Positions 28,096 through 38,956 are shown, numbered from the stretch's first letter. The stretch is 64,000 nucleotides of DNA from Pelagomonas calceolata (GCA_918797485.1 CAKKNE010000003.1:4340001-4404000), one strand, 5' to 3'. The notes: generated from the letters alone by a model not told the origin. Program-made: numbers and translations.

Positions 28096-28602
28096 CTCTT
28101 CGCCGTGTACCGTATCGCTGGTCGTGCGGGGCAGCCAACAAACTCAGCGCGCAAACGCTGTACGACGTACAAATTGCCTGGGTTCGGGTTTACACGGACT
28201 GTGGTCAGCGAGGGTTTTTGTGAACTATGAGCATGCTAGTATTTCTTCTTCTATATAATAATAACAACAACAACAAATAAGATGACTGGGATTGTGCGCG
28301 GCTGCGTTCGATCTTGCTCATGCGAGCTTGTTTACAAACGAGCCTCGACCGCGGGCCGGGGACGCGCTCGGGACGACGCAGGGGGTGATGGGACGCGCCC
28401 GGTCTTCAAAGGGCTCGCTTGATAGCCCACCACCAGCGGTAGCACGCCGTCGCGGGTCTGAAGGGGCCTTCTTCTTTAAAACGTCTAGGTCCGCGTCTCT
28501 CTACGTGAGTCTATTAGACGGCCGCTCGAAAACGCGAGCGCGGCCCCGCCGCCCCTGGGTGCGCCGCGCGGGCGGGCCCGGCGCGGCGCGCCGCGGCGCC
28601 GC

Positions 28603-28773
28603 TCACGCCGCCCTCTCGACGGCGGCGAGCCGCTTCTCCAGCGCGCCGTTCGCGGCCAGTATGGTCTTGGTCGAGTTCCTCAGCTCGTCGAGGATGAACT
28701 TGTAGGCGCCCAGCGACCCCACTCCCAGGCCCACGCCAAAGGCCAGGGCGCGGCCGAGGACCGCCGAGGCCAT
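28603..28773 (-). CDS. Small single-pass membrane protein (57 aa)
   Basis: The frame is open from 28851; the ATG at 28773 (MASAVLGRALAFGVGLGVGS) puts a Gly/Ala-rich transmembrane helix at the N-terminus, followed by LGAYKFILDELRNSTKTI and a short amphipathic helix ending ERAA. The layout (one N-terminal helix, short charged tail) is typical of small mitochondrial inner-membrane proteins, but no family is recognised. Confidence 0.4.
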   Translation of the reverse strand: MASAVLGRALAFGVGLGVGSLGAYKFILDELRNSTKTILAANGALEKRLAAVERAA

Positions 28774-29636
28774 GCGCTTCGCTTGTTGTCCCGCAGTGTT
28801 GCGACCAAGGAAGGCAGGCTGCTGCTGGCCCTGTGTGCCGGTATGAGGCACAACTGTCTCTGGCTAAGCTCGACCCGGCAACGTGAGGCAAAACTGGCCG
28901 TCGCGCGCCTTTTATTGCGTATGGCTACGGTACTATAGAGACTTTGCAGACACCCCCTATTTCGAGCCCGCGTGCGCGCATAAGCCCAATTTGAAAAGTA
29001 GCCATATGGCGGTCTCATAGGATGTCTGTCGCCGCATAATCCGTATACGGGGAGATCGTGGCGGGAAGTAAAATTCTGGTAGGCTCGCGCACCCCCTGCA
29101 GCGCGAGACCCGGGGCCGTGCAAAATCAACGAGCCCGACCCGAACCCCAAGAGAGGTACAGGGACCGCTCCGTGCCATTGGCAGACATTGCGGGCTGGCG
29201 GCTGGGCCTGCTCCAACTTGCCTCCAAGGCCAGTTTGGGTCCAACTTTGGGAGCACACTGAGGCTCCCATGAGGCTGCTGAGACTCAAAATAAGCTTGGA
29301 CCGGCCCAGGAGGCCCCGTAAGCGCCCCCCCCCCGACCAGGGCCGACTTGTGGCAATGTACCCCGCCGCCGGAAGCCACTTGATCATTAAAAGTCGATTT
29401 AAAAAATAAATGTACTTATGAGGCAAGCTTTGAATTTCAAAACAGAGGCAGCGGGATACCTTTCTTTAGACTCGGAGACTCGGATATGGGATTTGCTGAA
29501 TCCAAACTCAAAGAAATGATGCTCGCCGATCCAATGCACCGTACGCCTTATTTATTTTGTTTGTTGTGTTTCAAGTTGTTTGTTTGCTTTGCTTAGACTC
29601 AAGTTAGAGCTAGGCCGCCTAGCTACCCACTCGGCT
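28774..29636. other. Spacer, no gene supported
   Basis: About 860 bp. Several ORFs of 65-250 codons overlap on both strands without coding-like composition. A weak TATA/poly-T region lies at 29540-29600. Confidence 0.35.
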
Positions 29637-29663
29637 TGTTTATTTATTTATTTATTTATTTAT
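29637..29663. repeat. (TTTA)n microsatellite at the GT92 stop codon
   Basis: Six to seven TTTA units. On the minus strand the array supplies the TAA stop and first 3' UTR bases of the GT92-like gene. Similar arrays end the LINE fragments in this window, so this may be the tail of a vanished insertion. Confidence 0.7.
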
Positions 29664-30976
29664 CCAAGACGAGTCTCGTTGGGCGTCACCAGCTGGAAGG
29701 TAGCCCAGGCCGCCGGCCACGTTGGATCCTCCACAGAGGTCGTCCCCATCGCCATGGTGCCAAAGCCCTTGAAGTGGTTCACAACGAGGGTGCTCGCATT
29801 CAGCAGTTTGACAAAGGTCCGGACATTTGAGGCGATATGGACGCCAAAGAAGCCGACGTCTTCTGGCCGCATCAAGACCTTGGCCCCAGCGCCGTGCGGC
29901 TGTTCCGGTCCCGCGAGGCGGTATTGTCCCATATCGAAGACGGGTGCTGGAGCAACATGAGGCAGGACCATGAATCGCATTGGGATGAGTGCTGCAGAAG
30001 GCCCGTCAGGCTGCGTGAGGAGGGCGCGCGTCACGTCAATTACCCGCATTGCGGCCCCGCGCGGCTGGACGAGCTCGTCGATGTCGGTATTCAGGAGCCA
30101 CTTTGCATAATCGCGGTAGCTCCGGAGGCAGTGCGACTGCATCAGTATCTGCGTTGCGAAGTTTTTGTCACGGAAGCGCCAGTCAACGAGGACAACATTG
30201 ATGTCGGCGCCGGTGTCTTTCAACCCCTCTTCCAGATCGTTGGCGAACTCTGCTTCAATTTCTGACGGCGTGTGCGTGCCGTCAAGAGCAGTGTCCAGGT
30301 ACACGAGCGCATGCTGCGCGCCCTGAAACGCATGCCACGCAACCCACGTCAGGATCGACGCGACACGTACCTCCACCTGCGCGTTGTCGCGCCCACCGAC
30401 GAGGACCATAGTGCAAACTGCAAGGTCGACACTTCCCGCCGGTGACGCAGGGCTCTCCGGACAGATTTCGACGCCATCCCACGCGACGACCACCTCCCCC
30501 TTGTGCCGCGCCACCAGATCCATCGATTGCGGCGCAGTGGCATTTGGCGCGGCGAACTCGAGCACGACGGTCGATTTGCCTTCGTCCTTCTCGGCGCCGG
30601 CGACGGGCGCTAGCGCAGCCGCACCATCCAGTGATGCGCGCCACTCGAGGCCAAAAAACTCGTCATAATTCAGCGGGAAGTCATGCGCTCGCGCGCTCAG
30701 GTGGTGCGACGGGTAGAGGTTGTGTCCGCGCAAGTGCCGCGCGTTGAACCCAACAACGACAGACCCGCGATGGAACTGGGCATAGCCCAGGATCTCCAGA
30801 CCCAAGGCCGCTCGGTCGACCGTGCCGCGATGGGCACGGAACACCGGCGGATGCACGCATCGCGCGCGCGTCACTTCCGCGCCCGCCAAGGGTCGGGCCC
30901 ATGCGAATGTGAGTGTCAGGCCCGCAATCAGGCGGCGCCACGCCACCCGCCTGGCGGCTACTGGCACCACGTCCAT
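29660..30976 (-). CDS. GT92-like (DUF23) glycosyltransferase
   Basis: Golgi-type glycosyltransferase of the GT92 family, whose characterised members add beta-1,4-galactose to glycans. The intronless 438-residue frame begins with a hydrophobic signal region (MDVVPVAARRVAWRR, then LIAGLTLTFAWARPLAG). The GT-A core contains VASILTWVAWHAFQGAQHAL, VYLDTALDG, VVLVDWRFRDKNFATQ and HCLRSYRDYAKWLLNTDIDE, where the DTDID/DIDE acidic cluster after KW is the family's DxD. Later motifs are FFGVHIASNVRTFVKLL and LVVNHFKGF (family Y.H pattern). It is complete; the stop falls in a (TTTA)n array. The substrate cannot be inferred. Confidence 0.85.
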   Translation of the reverse strand: MDVVPVAARRVAWRRLIAGLTLTFAWARPLAGAEVTRARCVHPPVFRAHRGTVDRAALGLEILGYAQFHRGSVVVGFNARHLRGHNLYPSHHLSARAHDFPLNYDEFFGLEWRASLDGAAALAPVAGAEKDEGKSTVVLEFAAPNATAPQSMDLVARHKGEVVVAWDGVEICPESPASPAGSVDLAVCTMVLVGGRDNAQVEVRVASILTWVAWHAFQGAQHALVYLDTALDGTHTPSEIEAEFANDLEEGLKDTGADINVVLVDWRFRDKNFATQILMQSHCLRSYRDYAKWLLNTDIDELVQPRGAAMRVIDVTRALLTQPDGPSAALIPMRFMVLPHVAPAPVFDMGQYRLAGPEQPHGAGAKVLMRPEDVGFFGVHIASNVRTFVKLLNASTLVVNHFKGFGTMAMGTTSVEDPTWPAAWATFQLVTPNETRLG

Positions 30977-31515
30977 GTACCCTCAGACTAATGGTCAGGA
31001 TCAGCTAGTTTTGACGTTTTCTCACAGCTTGCTTGTCTTGTGGGGCCCTTCTGCAGCCCCTCTATTTATGGGGTAGCGCCTTGCTGCGTTCCGCGGGCTT
31101 TCTGAGTCGTAGACCTGCCAACGGCGTCACCTGCGCCGGCCCCAGCTGATACAGCGGTACTGGTATATACAGCTGTACGGTACCGTCTCCGGACGTCTTT
31201 AAGTGTAACCTTATGGGTTGCGCGGCCCCGGCGGCGTTAAAATAAACTGGCAGTGTTTGGTTATCGGCAAGGGGTACCTAGGCCCTCGCGGCGCCAAAAA
31301 ACGGGGCTGCCGGGTGCCGCGCCGCTGATTATACCGGGCTCATTTACTGCTTCCATAGCGATACCCTCTGCGATAGCCTATACGCTTGCGTTAGCGACGT
31401 GAACCATCTTCGAGGCATCACATGCGTATGGGCAGGTAGCGCGGCGCATTTGAGGGTTAGCTACGTGCAGTTTATGTCTTACTCGAACGCGGGCGGCGGC
31501 GCGGCCCGAGGGGCT
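30977..31515. other. Spacer, no gene seen
   Basis: About 540 bp with GTAC-rich palindromic sequence near 31150-31190 and otherwise mixed composition. Presumably the GT92 promoter and the flank of the Tc1-like element. Confidence 0.35.
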
Positions 31516-33370
31516 CTACAGACTCTCATCGCCGCTGGAAAAGTCCCAGTAACCTTTCTTGTTGGGGTCGTTGGCGATGTCGGCCAATGCCTTGGGTAGC
31601 TGGTGCGGAATGCGCTTCCAACCCATTGATTGGAGGTACTTCTTCTTCGTAATGCGTACTTGGCTATGCTCCTGCTTGCCCTTGCTCCAGCCCTTCAGGC
31701 GGATCGTGTCCTTGGCCGCCTCATCCTTGGACCAGAAGCAGTCGTCGAGGATCTCCGGGTCCATAGCCCAAAATTCTTCCTCGATGACTTTCCACAGCAA
31801 GTCTAATAACTTGTCCTTCGGCATCTGCTCCTTGAATTCATTGACGCGCTTGCGCACACGGCTGGCCAAGTGCGTCCACACCGCCTGGTCGAGGGCGTTG
31901 TGCGAGGGGCAGTGGCCTGCCTGCTTTCGGAATTTAATTCGGTACGTTTTGGCAGCCTTATCTAAAGTTTTGTGGTTCTCCGTCCGCGACGGAGGCCAAG
32001 TATGGTTGTCATAGCCGTGACCGGGTGCCCCATCTTCTTGTATTTCGATACAGTCCAATCCAGAGTCTTTGAAGTACTTTTGGACGGCTGCCAGGCCACC
32101 ATTCGTCTGAACCATCATCTCGCAGTACTTCGCACCATCCATGGAGCAGTCGACCTGGTACTTGTCACCCGCCTTTCTGCTGTAGACTGGCTCTCTAACC
32201 ATCTTTCCGACTTGTTTCGTGAATCGTTTGTCTGGTCTCAATGCGCGCCTTCTATGATGCCCTTTCGTATACTTTCTCCTCCGTCACCCGCCAGATGCTA
32301 CCTTGCCGTCTCGCTCCCAGCTCAACCCATCCTTTGACCGTTTTGGCTGCGAGACCATCGCCATGACCATGATCTTCATGAGGTGGTTCTTGTTTTTGCA
32401 TCGTTTGTACGCTTCCTTGGCTGGAGGCTCTTCTTTTTATGGTATGTGTACTTCTCGTGGTAACCAGGGACAAAGAAGTACTTTTCGTCGACATCGCGAT
32501 CTCTCGAAATTAGCTTGGCGATGTATTCGGCATCAGCCAATGCAGCGTCGGCGTGCTTCTGATCCACGATCCTGGGCCGTGGAGTGACGCCCGCGCCTGA
32601 AGGTGAAACCTTTTTTATCCAACCGTAGTGAGGCCGATGTTGTTACCCTCGCCGTCTTGGACCCCGATGGCGCACGTCGCGCGTCTTCAAAGCGCGGTTC
32701 TTTCTATAACATCGCGCGTCTGCTTAATAATCCGGGGGTCGTCGGCCTTGCTCGTCCTCCCCACGTTACCTTAGGATAAATTTCAGTTTAGTCTCCGCTG
32801 GGGGCCCATGGGGCCTGCCGTCGCGGCGCGCGAACCCCCCGTACCGACCCGAACGAGCGGCGCTCTCTCGCGTGGCGTCGACGCAGTCGCTGGGCGACTC
32901 TCGGCGGCCGTTGAAGTGACCAAAGGACGCTGCAGATGTACCTTTTTTTCTCGAGTCTGTGGTTCCGGTAGCTTTTAGTCTCTTTTTGAGGCGCGAGATG
33001 GTGGCTTTCGTCGTCTGATAGTGCTCCAGCACGTCAGCACACGTGCCCGGTAATGCGTTCGCCTTGACCAGCTCGTACTCGCGTAATAGGTTCGCCGCGG
33101 CGCAGTTGGTGAGGTTTGATTTCCTGCCTTTACCATGTTTTAGCTGAAAATACGGGGGCTCTTCGTCCTTGAAGCGATGCTTGTAGAGGCAGATGCTTGG
33201 CACGAGGTTCTCGAACTTAACGGGGTGCGGAATGTCGCGGCTGCCCGTCGGGCTAAAGAGGGCCTTGCGCTTGACCGAAACAGGCGGCGGCGGTCCCACA
33301 AACCGCGGAGAGAGCGGCGGCACATTGGGGATGAGGCCGCGCACGGCTGCGGCATTCAACAGCATATTTA
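31516..33370 (-). pseudogene. Broken Tc1/mariner-like DNA transposon
   Basis: On the minus strand the N-terminal part (33370-32766) has a basic helical, DNA-binding-like segment (GKGRKSNLTNCAAANLLREY; TTKATISRLKKRLKATG). Around 32.5 kb a different frame reads DEKYFFVPGYHEKYTYHKKK, which looks like the first catalytic Asp region. At 32241-31516 a third frame reads YQVDCSMDGAKYCEMMVQTN, IEIQEDGAPGHGYDNH, HNALDQAVWTHLASRVRKR and a basic C-terminus. EDGAPGH...N.LDxxVW is the typical second Asp and third acidic region of IS630/Tc1/mariner DDE transposases. At least three frame changes and internal stops separate the parts, so the copy is dead. Element ends were not identified. Confidence 0.6.
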
Positions 33371-33468
33371 AAGGCTCCAATTGCGTGCACCGTTGACGCT
33401 CGGTACAAAAATCTTTGAACGGTTACACTTATTCTAGGCCGGAGAGGTATATCGAAAACGTAGGTACT

Positions 33469-33583
33469 ACAGCGATTGTGCTATGATACTGTAGTTACCT
33501 TTATCTAGAGCTCCTCTCAGGTTCTAGTAGATATCAGAGGCTAGTGGCCTGTATCTTAGGATACTTCCTTCTCCCTCTTAATC
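33469..33583 (+). mobile_element. LTR-like fossil, family B, copy 1
   Basis: This segment starts ACAGCGATTGTGCTATGAT and ends ...TTCTCCCTCTTAATCT. It matches 51177-51298 closely. It lies beside a sequence resembling the start of a retroelement coding region, hence the LTR-like reading; the family is uncertain. It is broken. Confidence 0.45.
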
Positions 33584-33770
33584 TCCTTTATTCCAACTCT
33601 GTCTTCTCAGCCTGAGGGCGTACACTCTGAGGGACGACATGGTGGGCAGCAATCTCATAAAACTTAAACGGTACGGTGCTTTGCACATGGAGTAGGTTGA
33701 CGTCAGTGATTGAAGACCAAGCTCACTCATCATAGACTCGGAGGAGAGGACTATCAAGATCCAGGGGGAG

Positions 33771-34254
33771 TGCGAAGAATATACCCCTAGTACCCGAGAT
33801 ACATATCCTTTCCCTAATCCCTATCAACACGTCAACACAGTAAAAATGAGTGAACTTATTATTACATCTAGTGCTTATATTATACCCGGGGATTCACCTA
33901 TGACCTCAGTCGCCAATACCGTTGCCATGACCACCTTAGCTGTACACACATTGCAGTCCCTTATTTTCTACAAAGCCACGCAGCAAATCATGTTAATAAC
34001 GTCGATGACGGGGTTTCTGACCAGTTCCGCCATGGGCTGTGGGCCCATAACCTGTAGAAAATAAGGGGCTGCAATGTGTGTACAGCAAAGGAGGTCATGG
34101 CAACGGTATTGGCGACTGAGGTCATAGGTGAATCCCCGTTTATAATATAAGCACTAGATGTAATAATAAGTTCACTCATTTTTACTGTGTTGACGTGTTG
34201 ATAGGGATTAGGGAAAGGATATGTATCTCGGGTACTAGGGGTATATTCTTCGCA
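33771..34254. repeat. Large imperfect palindrome, two ~202-bp arms
   Basis: The left arm 33771-33972 is repeated in reverse complement at 34053-34254 with only a few differences, around an 80-bp spacer. The arms contain a short ORF start (MSELIITSSAY...) and family B LTR-like flanks, so the structure is a head-to-head duplication of a retroelement fragment. Part of the arm end (TAGAAAATAAGGGGCTGC) recurs alone at ~48370. As a fossil it looks young because the arms barely differ. Confidence 0.8.
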
Positions 34255-34398
34255 CAATCGCTGTACTGACCGCACAGGCTGGTACCGTACCGTAGGTAGG
34301 TACCTACGGTACGGCTTTCACGAGGCAGGCATTTATCTGCCTCTAGTCTATGATCTGCTGCTCGTCGTTCCAGGCTCACGGGCCCGACACACGGCGCC

Positions 34399-36093
34399 AT
34401 GCGCAACGGCAAGTCCTACAAGGCGGCCGCGGCGCCCGCGCGCAAGAGCAGCCCCAAGGGCCCGTGGCGCAGCGTGAACCCCGCGCGCAAGGCCGCCTGG
34501 CCCCAGCTCGGCCCGGAGACGAGCGCCTGGCGCGCGCTCGACGCGGCGGCGCCGCCCGCCGCGGCGCCGCCGGCGCGCGGCACGCAGACGGACGCGCGGC
34601 CCGGGCCCGAGGTCGTCGCGCGGGCGGACCTGGCGGCGGCCGCGGACGGCTTTGCGCACCCGCTCGCGGCGGACGTGTGGCGGGGGCGGTGGCGCGGGCG
34701 CGACGTGGCCGTGCGCCGCGCGCGCGACGTCGACGGCTTCCGGCGCGACGTCGACGCGCTGCTGCGCGTCCGCCACCGGCACGTGAACCCGCTGCTGGCC
34801 TTCTCGCTCGCGCCGGGCGCGCCGCTCCTGGCGGCGCCCTACCTGCCGGGCGGGTCCGTCGCGGCCGCGCTCGCGGCCGCCGAGGCCGCCGCGGCCCTGG
34901 CCGCGGGCGCGCGCGTGCGCGCGCTGGCCGACGCGGGCCGCGGCCTCGCGCACCTGCACGGCGTCCACGTGTGCGCGGGCGACGTCGCGGCGCCGACGAT
35001 CCTCCTCGACGCCGACGCGCGGGCCCGGCTCTGCCTCGGCGGCGCCGGGCGCTGCCGCGTCGTCGACGGGTCGTGCCCGATTTTAGCCGCCGCGGCGCCG
35101 CGGCGCGGCTACGGGCCGCCGGACCCGCCGCCGCCGTCGCCGGCGGCGCTCCGGGCCGCGGACGTGTACGCGCTGGGCGTCGTCGCCCTCGAGCTGCTGA
35201 CGGGCCGCGCGGCGTTCGACGAGGGCGCGGAGCCGCGGCGGCTCGCGCGGCGGGCGCGCTTCGTGCCGGACCGCAGGTGCGCGTGGTCCACGCGCGCCGC
35301 GGACGCGCTGGCGGCCGTCGCCGGGCGGTGCCTCGCGGCGGCGACGCCGTCCGCCGCGAGCGTCAGCGACGAGTTGGACCGGGCGGCCGCCGACGTCGTC
35401 GACGGGCACGGGGACGCCGTCTCCGCGCTCCTGGAGGGCCTGCACCTCTCCCACCTGCGGCCAAAGTTCGCCGAGGAGGACGTGCGCGACCTCGCGACCT
35501 GCGCCCTCCTGGAGTCCGACGAGCTGGAGCGCCTGGGCCTGGACGCCGACGCCGCCGCGCGCTTCGCGGCGGCGGCCATCGCGCGGGCGCCGCCCCTCGC
35601 CGCCCCGGCCGGGCTGCTGGACGCGGTCGCCGCCCGGCGGGCGGCGACCGCCGCCCTGCCCCGGTGCCGGCGGGCCGCCTGGCTCGCGACGCTCGCGGCG
35701 GGGTCCGCGGTGGACGCGCGCGACAGCGAGGGGCGGTGGTTCGACGGCGTCGTGACGGCCGCGGAGGCCGACCGCGTCCGGGTCCACTTCCGGGGCTGGC
35801 AGGACACCTGGGACGTCTGGATCGAAACGCGGGACGAGCTGCGGCTGCAGCCGCCCTTCGCGCGGACGGACGACTGGCGCGCGTCGCTCGCGGCCGGCGA
35901 CGCGTGCGAGGTGCGCGACGCCAAGGGCCCCATGTGGTTCCAGGGGAGGGTCGTCGGGACGACGGAGGAGGCCGTCGCCGTGCGCACGTCGACGGGCGTC
36001 GTGTACGACGTGGCCCGGGCGTCGGAGCGGCTCTGCCGGATCGGCACGCACGGCGCGCGGGGGCGGACCCCTGCGCGCCCCGTGTCGACGTGA
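34399..36093 (+). CDS. Pseudokinase - SAM - double Tudor-like protein (564 aa)
   Basis: Intronless. Residues ~70-335 have a protein-kinase fold: DVWRGRWRGRDVAVRRAR (the VAIK Lys is Arg at 106), RALADAGRGLAHLHGVHVC, GDVAAPTILLD and AADVYALGVVALELLTGR. The catalytic-loop Asp195 remains, but the following Lys and Asn are replaced (A197, T200), and the DFG site reads LGG. Glycine-loop residues are also absent. Together these point to a pseudokinase. Residues ~338-383 form a SAM domain (ALLEGLHLSHLRPKF...DELERLGL). Two Tudor/chromobarrel-like barrels follow: VDARDSEGRWFDGVV...GWQDTWDVWIE (~435-477) and CEVRDAKGPMWFQGRVVG (~503-520). It is probably a chromatin or RNP scaffold; the combination is unusual. 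Confidence 0.8.
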   Translation: MRNGKSYKAAAAPARKSSPKGPWRSVNPARKAAWPQLGPETSAWRALDAAAPPAAAPPARGTQTDARPGPEVVARADLAAAADGFAHPLAADVWRGRWRGRDVAVRRARDVDGFRRDVDALLRVRHRHVNPLLAFSLAPGAPLLAAPYLPGGSVAAALAAAEAAAALAAGARVRALADAGRGLAHLHGVHVCAGDVAAPTILLDADARARLCLGGAGRCRVVDGSCPILAAAAPRRGYGPPDPPPPSPAALRAADVYALGVVALELLTGRAAFDEGAEPRRLARRARFVPDRRCAWSTRAADALAAVAGRCLAAATPSAASVSDELDRAAADVVDGHGDAVSALLEGLHLSHLRPKFAEEDVRDLATCALLESDELERLGLDADAAARFAAAAIARAPPLAAPAGLLDAVAARRAATAALPRCRRAAWLATLAAGSAVDARDSEGRWFDGVVTAAEADRVRVHFRGWQDTWDVWIETRDELRLQPPFARTDDWRASLAAGDACEVRDAKGPMWFQGRVVGTTEEAVAVRTSTGVVYDVARASERLCRIGTHGARGRTPARPVST

Positions 36094-36216
36094 GACTTGT
36101 GTTTGTGTAATTGCGTGTTGCAAGTAGTATAAATATAATAGTGACTGTCACCCTGCCAACGGTGCCGGGCTGCCCGGACACCACTGGCAGAAATTCCCGG
36201 GCCGGCGGCCGGGCCC

Positions 36217-36330
36217 TTGTGGCAACGGCCTCTTTTCCACTTATAAATCTCCCAAATTTTATCTTAGCTTCACTATCCTAGTCTCATTTATATTGGTTAG
36301 ATACCCGGATAGAATAGGCCTAGTGAATAC
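36217..36330 (-). repeat. Dispersed repeat family C, copy 2 (reverse orientation)
   Basis: Reverse complement of the unit at 26648 and 58396, including TTATAAATCTCCC and CCTAGTGAATAC, with a more diverged GC-rich end that begins at about 36160. Confidence 0.55.
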
Positions 36331-37008
36331 TGCGGTACGGTACCTACGGGGTCGACTCACCATAAAGCCAACCGGAATCATCCATAATACGGAAAATAAG
36401 TTTTTCGCCCTTAGACTACCTAATAATACCCCTCAAGGCCCACGAAAGCGCGCGGCTGTGCTGATGGGTGCGCGAACCCCACCGCGGTGCCGCCGCGCCG
36501 CTCGACGACGGTCGCGCGGTCGCGGTCGACATGCTGTTCGTGCGCGCCGCGTGTCCAGGGCAGCCTTCGGAAGTAGCCCGTTCGCGCCCGCCGTCCGGGA
36601 CGCGGTTCGGGCAGCGATTAGGGCGCGCGTAGCGCCTCCTTACACTGGTCTTGCTGGTTGGCGGCCTCTGTGGCGCAACGCGCGCGAATTTTTCGGCGCG
36701 CGTGGGCGCCGGCGCGCGTGGACGTCTTATCAAGTGCTGCTGTGTGCTGTGCGTACCGATTGGGCCGCGCGCGGCCGCAAAAAGTGGGCTGCTCTGAGCT
36801 CGTGCGGGTTACGAGGTTTGCTAGCGGGTCTTTTCACTAGAGGGACTTTACTCCAATGGATCGGGCGGGACCCGCCCGTCTCAAAACCGTCGAGTCCCCC
36901 CTTCAGAAGTACCCGGAAGCCTGCGTATGGCAACCTACTAGTAACCTACTAGTACTTTTTAAATTCTTTGTTGGGTATTCGTTTTTGGTGAGTCGACCCT
37001 ACGGTACT
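36331..37008. other. Spacer, no gene supported
   Basis: About 680 bp. The ORFs present are short and overlap on both strands. GTAC-rich palindromes lie at 36335 and 37000. Confidence 0.35.
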
Positions 37009-37824
37009 TAGCAAGAGTATGTCGCAGCGTTATGTAAGTAGCAGGGTCCTAGCTAACCAGCTTAGAGCTGATAGGCCTGACTGCGAGAGTGTTTTATAGT
37101 GAACTGTTGTTACACCGTAGTGCTTTTGACACTCGATGTATAGACTCAAATATTAGAGAGTGGGAGATACATATCTAGGGTAGGAAGGGCTAGTAGGTTT
37201 CTCTCTCTACTCCCCCTGGGCGCGAGCGTCCACTAGATGCGCTTCCACTAGAGGATGTATCAACTCAGTCTATTCACAGGCATAGTCTGGGTTTTCACCT
37301 CTTGATTCTTCGAAGGCTCGATTTAATTCACGCACTTCATCCTCAAATTTTCTGGTGAGCCTTTCCTCTAACGCTTCACGGTCTGCTTCCAGCCGCTTGA
37401 TTTGTTCTTCGTGTTTCTGTTGGAGCTGAGCTTGTGATCATGATTGTTCGATCGCGTTTTGAACGAGCCGTTTAAGTTCTTCTTGTTCCATCGCTGGATA
37501 TTCACTTTCTTCGCTCTGTTGGGGTGTTTTCTCTTTAGATTTCTTTTTGGGTGTTTTTCCTTGTTTAGGCATTCACTGTAAAACACTCTACGTCAATAGG
37601 CAGAACCCTGTGGGCCCATAACCTAGCAAGAGTATGTCGCAGCGTTATGTAAGTAGCAGGGTCCTAGCTAACCAGCTTAGAGCTGATAGGCCTGACTGCG
37701 AGAGTGTTTTATAGTGAACTGTTGTTACACCGTAGTGCTTTTGACACTCGATGTATAGACTCAAATATTAGAGAGTGGGAGATACATATCTAGGGTAGGA
37801 AGGGCTAGTAGGTTTCTCTCTCTA
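37009..37824 (-). mobile_element. LTR retrotransposon fossil, family A, short internally reduced copy
   Basis: Two ~200-bp repeats (37009-37209 and 37624-37824), almost identical, flank ~415 bp. In minus orientation each repeat has a TATAAAA box. The interior (about 37270-37571) encodes a Lys/Glu-rich, coiled-coil Gag-like N-terminus beginning MPKQGKTPKKK. No protease, integrase or reverse transcriptase part is present. The copy is broken (at least one break in the Gag-like part, and most of the element missing), yet the terminal repeats are nearly identical, so insertion was recent. A fragment with the same leader and repeat lies at 44590-44905. Confidence 0.65.
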
Positions 37825-37964
37825 GTACTCTTGCTAATACTGCGGTACCTACCTACGGTACGGTACTCTTGCTACTGGTACCAGCAAGTACCGCAGTACT
37901 GTCGACAGTGTGACCTGTTGCCCATGGGTAGCAATGCCAATCTCGTCAGTCCGAGGTCGCATCA

Positions 37965-38834
37965 TTGATCATGACCGCCCGCGACGCTTCGGCGGCGTGG
38001 CAGCGCTTGGCAATCTGGGGCAGCGTTTTGCGTGTGATCAGCTGGCCGGTCGTCGTCCGGGGCGCGGCCGCTGCGGCTGGCGGCGCGTTCGAGCGTTGCA
38101 GCAACGCGCATGCGCAGCAGTTGAAGAACATGATGCAGCCGGCCGAAATCCAATTGATCAGCCAACTGATCAACCAGACGGGCGCGTCGAGTTACTTCGA
38201 GTGGGGCACGGGCGGGTCCACCGACAGCTTCCCGCGTGCGCTGCCGCGGGGGGGGCGCGCCGTCGCCGTGGAGAACTTCCCCGCGTGGTGTAGCCGCGTG
38301 CGCGCGGCGCCGTTCGCCAGCTGCGCGATCGCGGCGGGCGCCCTCGAGTACCGGTGCCTCGCACCCGAGAATGAGACGGTCGGCGGCGCCGGCTACCCCG
38401 CAGCGTGGCTGCGCAACCACTCCGACGCGGCGAGCACCCGGGCCTTCGGGTCCTACATCGACGCGATCGGCAAGGACGCACCGCCGGGTGGGTGGGATGC
38501 GGTCCTCGTCGACGGTCGCTTCCGCGTCGCGTGCCTGCTCGAGGCTCTCAAGTTCACGACACCCAACGCGACTATTTTCCTCCACGATGCGAGCCGCTTC
38601 GTCGCGCTGGACTCGGCGCGCCTCGAGGCCAAGTACGCACAACTGCGCGCTCCAGCGGACCATGAGGAGCTCGTCCGCCTCCACAGGACCCACTTTACCA
38701 TCGAGAAGTACTATGAGGTCGCAGCGCGCGCGGGCAACCTGGTCCAGCTACGGCGGCGCAGCGGCGCGCCCGGCGCCGCCGATGCTGCCGACGTCACGAC
38801 GTATCGGCGCGACCCCCACCGGCGGAGAGCTTAA
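37965..38834 (+). CDS. SAM-dependent methyltransferase-like secretory protein
   Basis: The 289-residue intronless frame starts at 37965 (MIMTARDASAAWQRLAIWG) with a hydrophobic signal/anchor segment up to ~40. The core resembles a class I methyltransferase: YFEWGTGGSTDSFPRALPRG is motif I (E-x-GxGxST), RAVAVENFPAWCSRVR is motif II with the acidic residue binding the ribose, and GGWDAVLVDGRFRVACLLEA plus TIFLHDASRF are the following strands. It acts on an unknown substrate, probably in the secretory lumen. Start choice between 37965 and the in-frame ATG at 37971 is not decisive. Confidence 0.7.
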   Translation: MIMTARDASAAWQRLAIWGSVLRVISWPVVVRGAAAAAGGAFERCSNAHAQQLKNMMQPAEIQLISQLINQTGASSYFEWGTGGSTDSFPRALPRGGRAVAVENFPAWCSRVRAAPFASCAIAAGALEYRCLAPENETVGGAGYPAAWLRNHSDAASTRAFGSYIDAIGKDAPPGGWDAVLVDGRFRVACLLEALKFTTPNATIFLHDASRFVALDSARLEAKYAQLRAPADHEELVRLHRTHFTIEKYYEVAARAGNLVQLRRRSGAPGAADAADVTTYRRDPHRRRA

Positions 38835-38956
38835 CGTGTACTGTGTCCCAGGATAAATTCATGAATGACCACAAGCCTTCAAGTTGAGTCTGATCTGGGA
38901 TCGGAGTGTACTAGTAGTACTAGTACTAGTACGATTACACATAGTACTATTTTTGA

